DNA from: Omnitrophica bacterium RIFOXYB12_FULL_50_7
Lineage (GTDB): Bacteria > Omnitrophota > Omnitrophia > Omnitrophales > Aquincolibacteriaceae
Assembly: GCA_001804345.1 (NCBI GenBank)
Contig: MHFU01000078.1
Span: 331-6,867, forward strand
Direction: 5' to 3'
DNA: 6,537 nt
Shown here: positions 5,448-6,537 of the stretch, in pieces
Layout of the letters: each line of letters starts with the position of its first letter
Numbering within the stretch: the first letter of the stretch is position 1
Made by a program: the position numbers and the translations under genes
Notes under the pieces: model-generated
What the model saw: only the letters and a program-made list of their open reading frames with translations
What the model was told of the DNA's origin: nothing
Databases searched by the model: none

Positions 5448-5891
5448 ATGAATCTAAAAATAAAGAGAAGGCTTGGAGAGATATTAATCGAGGAAGGGCT
5501 TTTGTCCAAAGCTCAGCTGGAGGAGGCCCTTGCCTTTCAGAAGGAAAAGGGGGGCTTGATCGGAAAGATCCTCATTGATAAGAGGTTCGTCGAGGAGGAG
5601 TCGTTGATCGGCGCCTTGGGCAAGCAGTTCAAAGTTCCGTACATTCCGCTCAAGAACTATGCGATCAATCCCGACATGTCCGGTATGCTAAGCGCGAATT
5701 TTTGCCATGAGAACATGGCGGTGGCGTTCGATTGCGATGCCAAGAAGGTTTATGTCGCGGTGGCGGATCCCATGAACGATGCGGTCGTTGAGAAGATCCG
5801 TTCGATGACCGGACGCATTCCCCAAGTGTTCCTTGCCAAGATCTCCGAGATCCTGAATACGATCTTTTTTATCTATCACGAGGCGCCTTGA
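5448..5891 (+). CDS. Stand-alone MshEN (GspE/PilB N-terminal) domain protein, possible c-di-GMP sensor
   Basis: A 147-residue protein consisting only of the N-terminal domain of type II secretion/type IV pilus ATPases, with no Walker motifs. It contains two 24-residue motifs separated by 5 residues, the layout described for c-di-GMP-binding MshEN domains. Motif 1 runs R8-L9-G10 to Q31, with G17 and the Leu pattern intact. Motif 2 runs L37 to Q60 and keeps G39 but has R46 where Gly is usual. The second half (66-147) has the usual VAVADPMNDAVVEKI and ends in FFIYHEAP. AAGGTG at 5438-5443 precedes the ATG by 4 nt. The 98-bp upstream gap suggests a new transcription unit, and the PilB-like gene starts 5 bp after the stop. 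A role as a c-di-GMP-responsive partner of that ATPase is inferred from motif and position. Confidence 0.85.
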   Translation: MNLKIKRRLGEILIEEGLLSKAQLEEALAFQKEKGGLIGKILIDKRFVEEESLIGALGKQFKVPYIPLKNYAINPDMSGMLSANFCHENMAVAFDCDAKKVYVAVADPMNDAVVEKIRSMTGRIPQVFLAKISEILNTIFFIYHEAP

Positions 5892-5896
5892 CGATC

Positions 5897-6537
5897 ATGA
5901 CAGAATCTTCGCTAAGTTCACTGCCGGATCTGAAGGAATCTCTTCTTCGGGCGGGGGTCGTAAATTCTGCGGATCTTCAACGGGTGCTCCTCGAACAGGC
6001 CAAAGACTTGACGAAGCCTCATTTCCTGGACGTGCTTCTTCAGACCGGAAAATGCGACGAGCAAAAACTCGTGAATCTTCTTTCTGAGGAATATGGCTAT
6101 CGCATCGTCAGTCTCAAGATGCTGATCATTGATAAGGAAGTTCTGAAACTCATTCCCCGGAAGATCGCGGAGGCCTATGGGTGTCTTCCGATATCTTTAT
6201 TTGAAAAGACTTTGACGATCGCGATTGCAAATCCCACCAATATTAAGGTTCTTGATGAACTTCAGGCTCTCACCGGGAAACGTATCCGGACTTCGGTGAC
6301 GGAATATTCTCAGATCAAGGAATACATAGAGAAATCTTATCAGGGCGAGGCCGGAGCTTTGGAAGAACCCGTTCCGGATGAGGGGGTCGAAGATCTTGTA
6401 AGTCTTGCCAATATGGTTGAAAGCGAAGCGACCTTTGACCAGCAACAGCAGGTCGCGGACCTCATGGAGCAGGCCAACCAGGCGCCGGTTGTGAAACTTG
6501 TCAATATGGTGCTTGTGGAGGGGGTGCGCCGCCGTGC
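5897..6537 (+). CDS. pilB: PilB/GspE-type secretion or pilus assembly ATPase (partial, 3' end outside window)
   Basis: N-terminal 213 residues of a hexameric traffic ATPase that powers type IV pilus extension or type II secretion at the inner membrane. Residues about 11-149 are an MshEN-type domain with IPRKIAEAYGCLPI (86-99) and LTIAIANPTN (106-115). Its nucleotide-binding positions are degenerate: DLK (11-13) replaces the RLG of motif 1, and motif 2 lacks its LG pair. An acidic, Gln-rich linker (about 150-195) leads to APVVKLVNMVLVEGV (197-210), which directly precedes the ATPase core in PilB/GspE. The Walker motifs would lie beyond the window. The ATG at 5897 lacks a good Shine-Dalgarno. 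A TTG at 5888 overlapping the previous stop is an alternative, and coupling to the upstream gene is likely. PilB is preferred over GspE by guess; the downstream genes would decide. Confidence 0.85.
   Translation, partial: MTESSLSSLPDLKESLLRAGVVNSADLQRVLLEQAKDLTKPHFLDVLLQTGKCDEQKLVNLLSEEYGYRIVSLKMLIIDKEVLKLIPRKIAEAYGCLPISLFEKTLTIAIANPTNIKVLDELQALTGKRIRTSVTEYSQIKEYIEKSYQGEAGALEEPVPDEGVEDLVSLANMVESEATFDQQQQVADLMEQANQAPVVKLVNMVLVEGVRRR

Overview
The window looks like a compact chromosomal segment of a Gram-negative-type bacterium of moderate GC content. All recognisable genes lie on the + strand. The gene order (rimO, pgsA-pgpA, cinA, thpR, an endonuclease III relative, then a type IV pilus/type II secretion ATPase) and the GGGGACAGGCA-type palindromes are reminiscent of uncultured lineages such as Omnitrophota. 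That placement is an inference from memory and has not been tested.

Layout. Bases 1-108 hold the tail of an unidentified gene. Bases 109-498 contain no gene but are dense in secondary structure: a nested cloverleaf-like palindrome (109-251), a strong hairpin followed by six Ts that looks like an intrinsic terminator (285-344), and a 127-bp element bounded by a perfect 20-bp inverted repeat (360-486). The last element ends three bases before the Shine-Dalgarno of rimO. From 499 to 5349 five genes run as a continuous train in which every junction overlaps: rimO, a fused pgsA-pgpA gene, cinA, thpR and an endonuclease III/MagIII-like glycosylase. A third copy of the REP-like core sits inside the 5' part of the last gene. 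After a 98-bp gap, a second unit begins with a small stand-alone MshEN (GspE/PilB N-terminal) protein, followed five bases later by a PilB/GspE-type ATPase that runs off the window.

How the genes work together. The five-gene train is mostly housekeeping: ribosomal protein S12 modification, phosphatidylglycerol synthesis, pyridine nucleotide repair, RNA 2',3'-cyclic phosphate/ligase chemistry and DNA base repair. They share a probable transcript rather than one pathway. The points of greatest interest are the single polypeptide carrying two consecutive steps of phosphatidylglycerol synthesis, the apparent split between an intact c-di-GMP-type motif in a stand-alone protein and a degenerate one in the adjacent ATPase, and the REP-like palindromes placed at translation starts.
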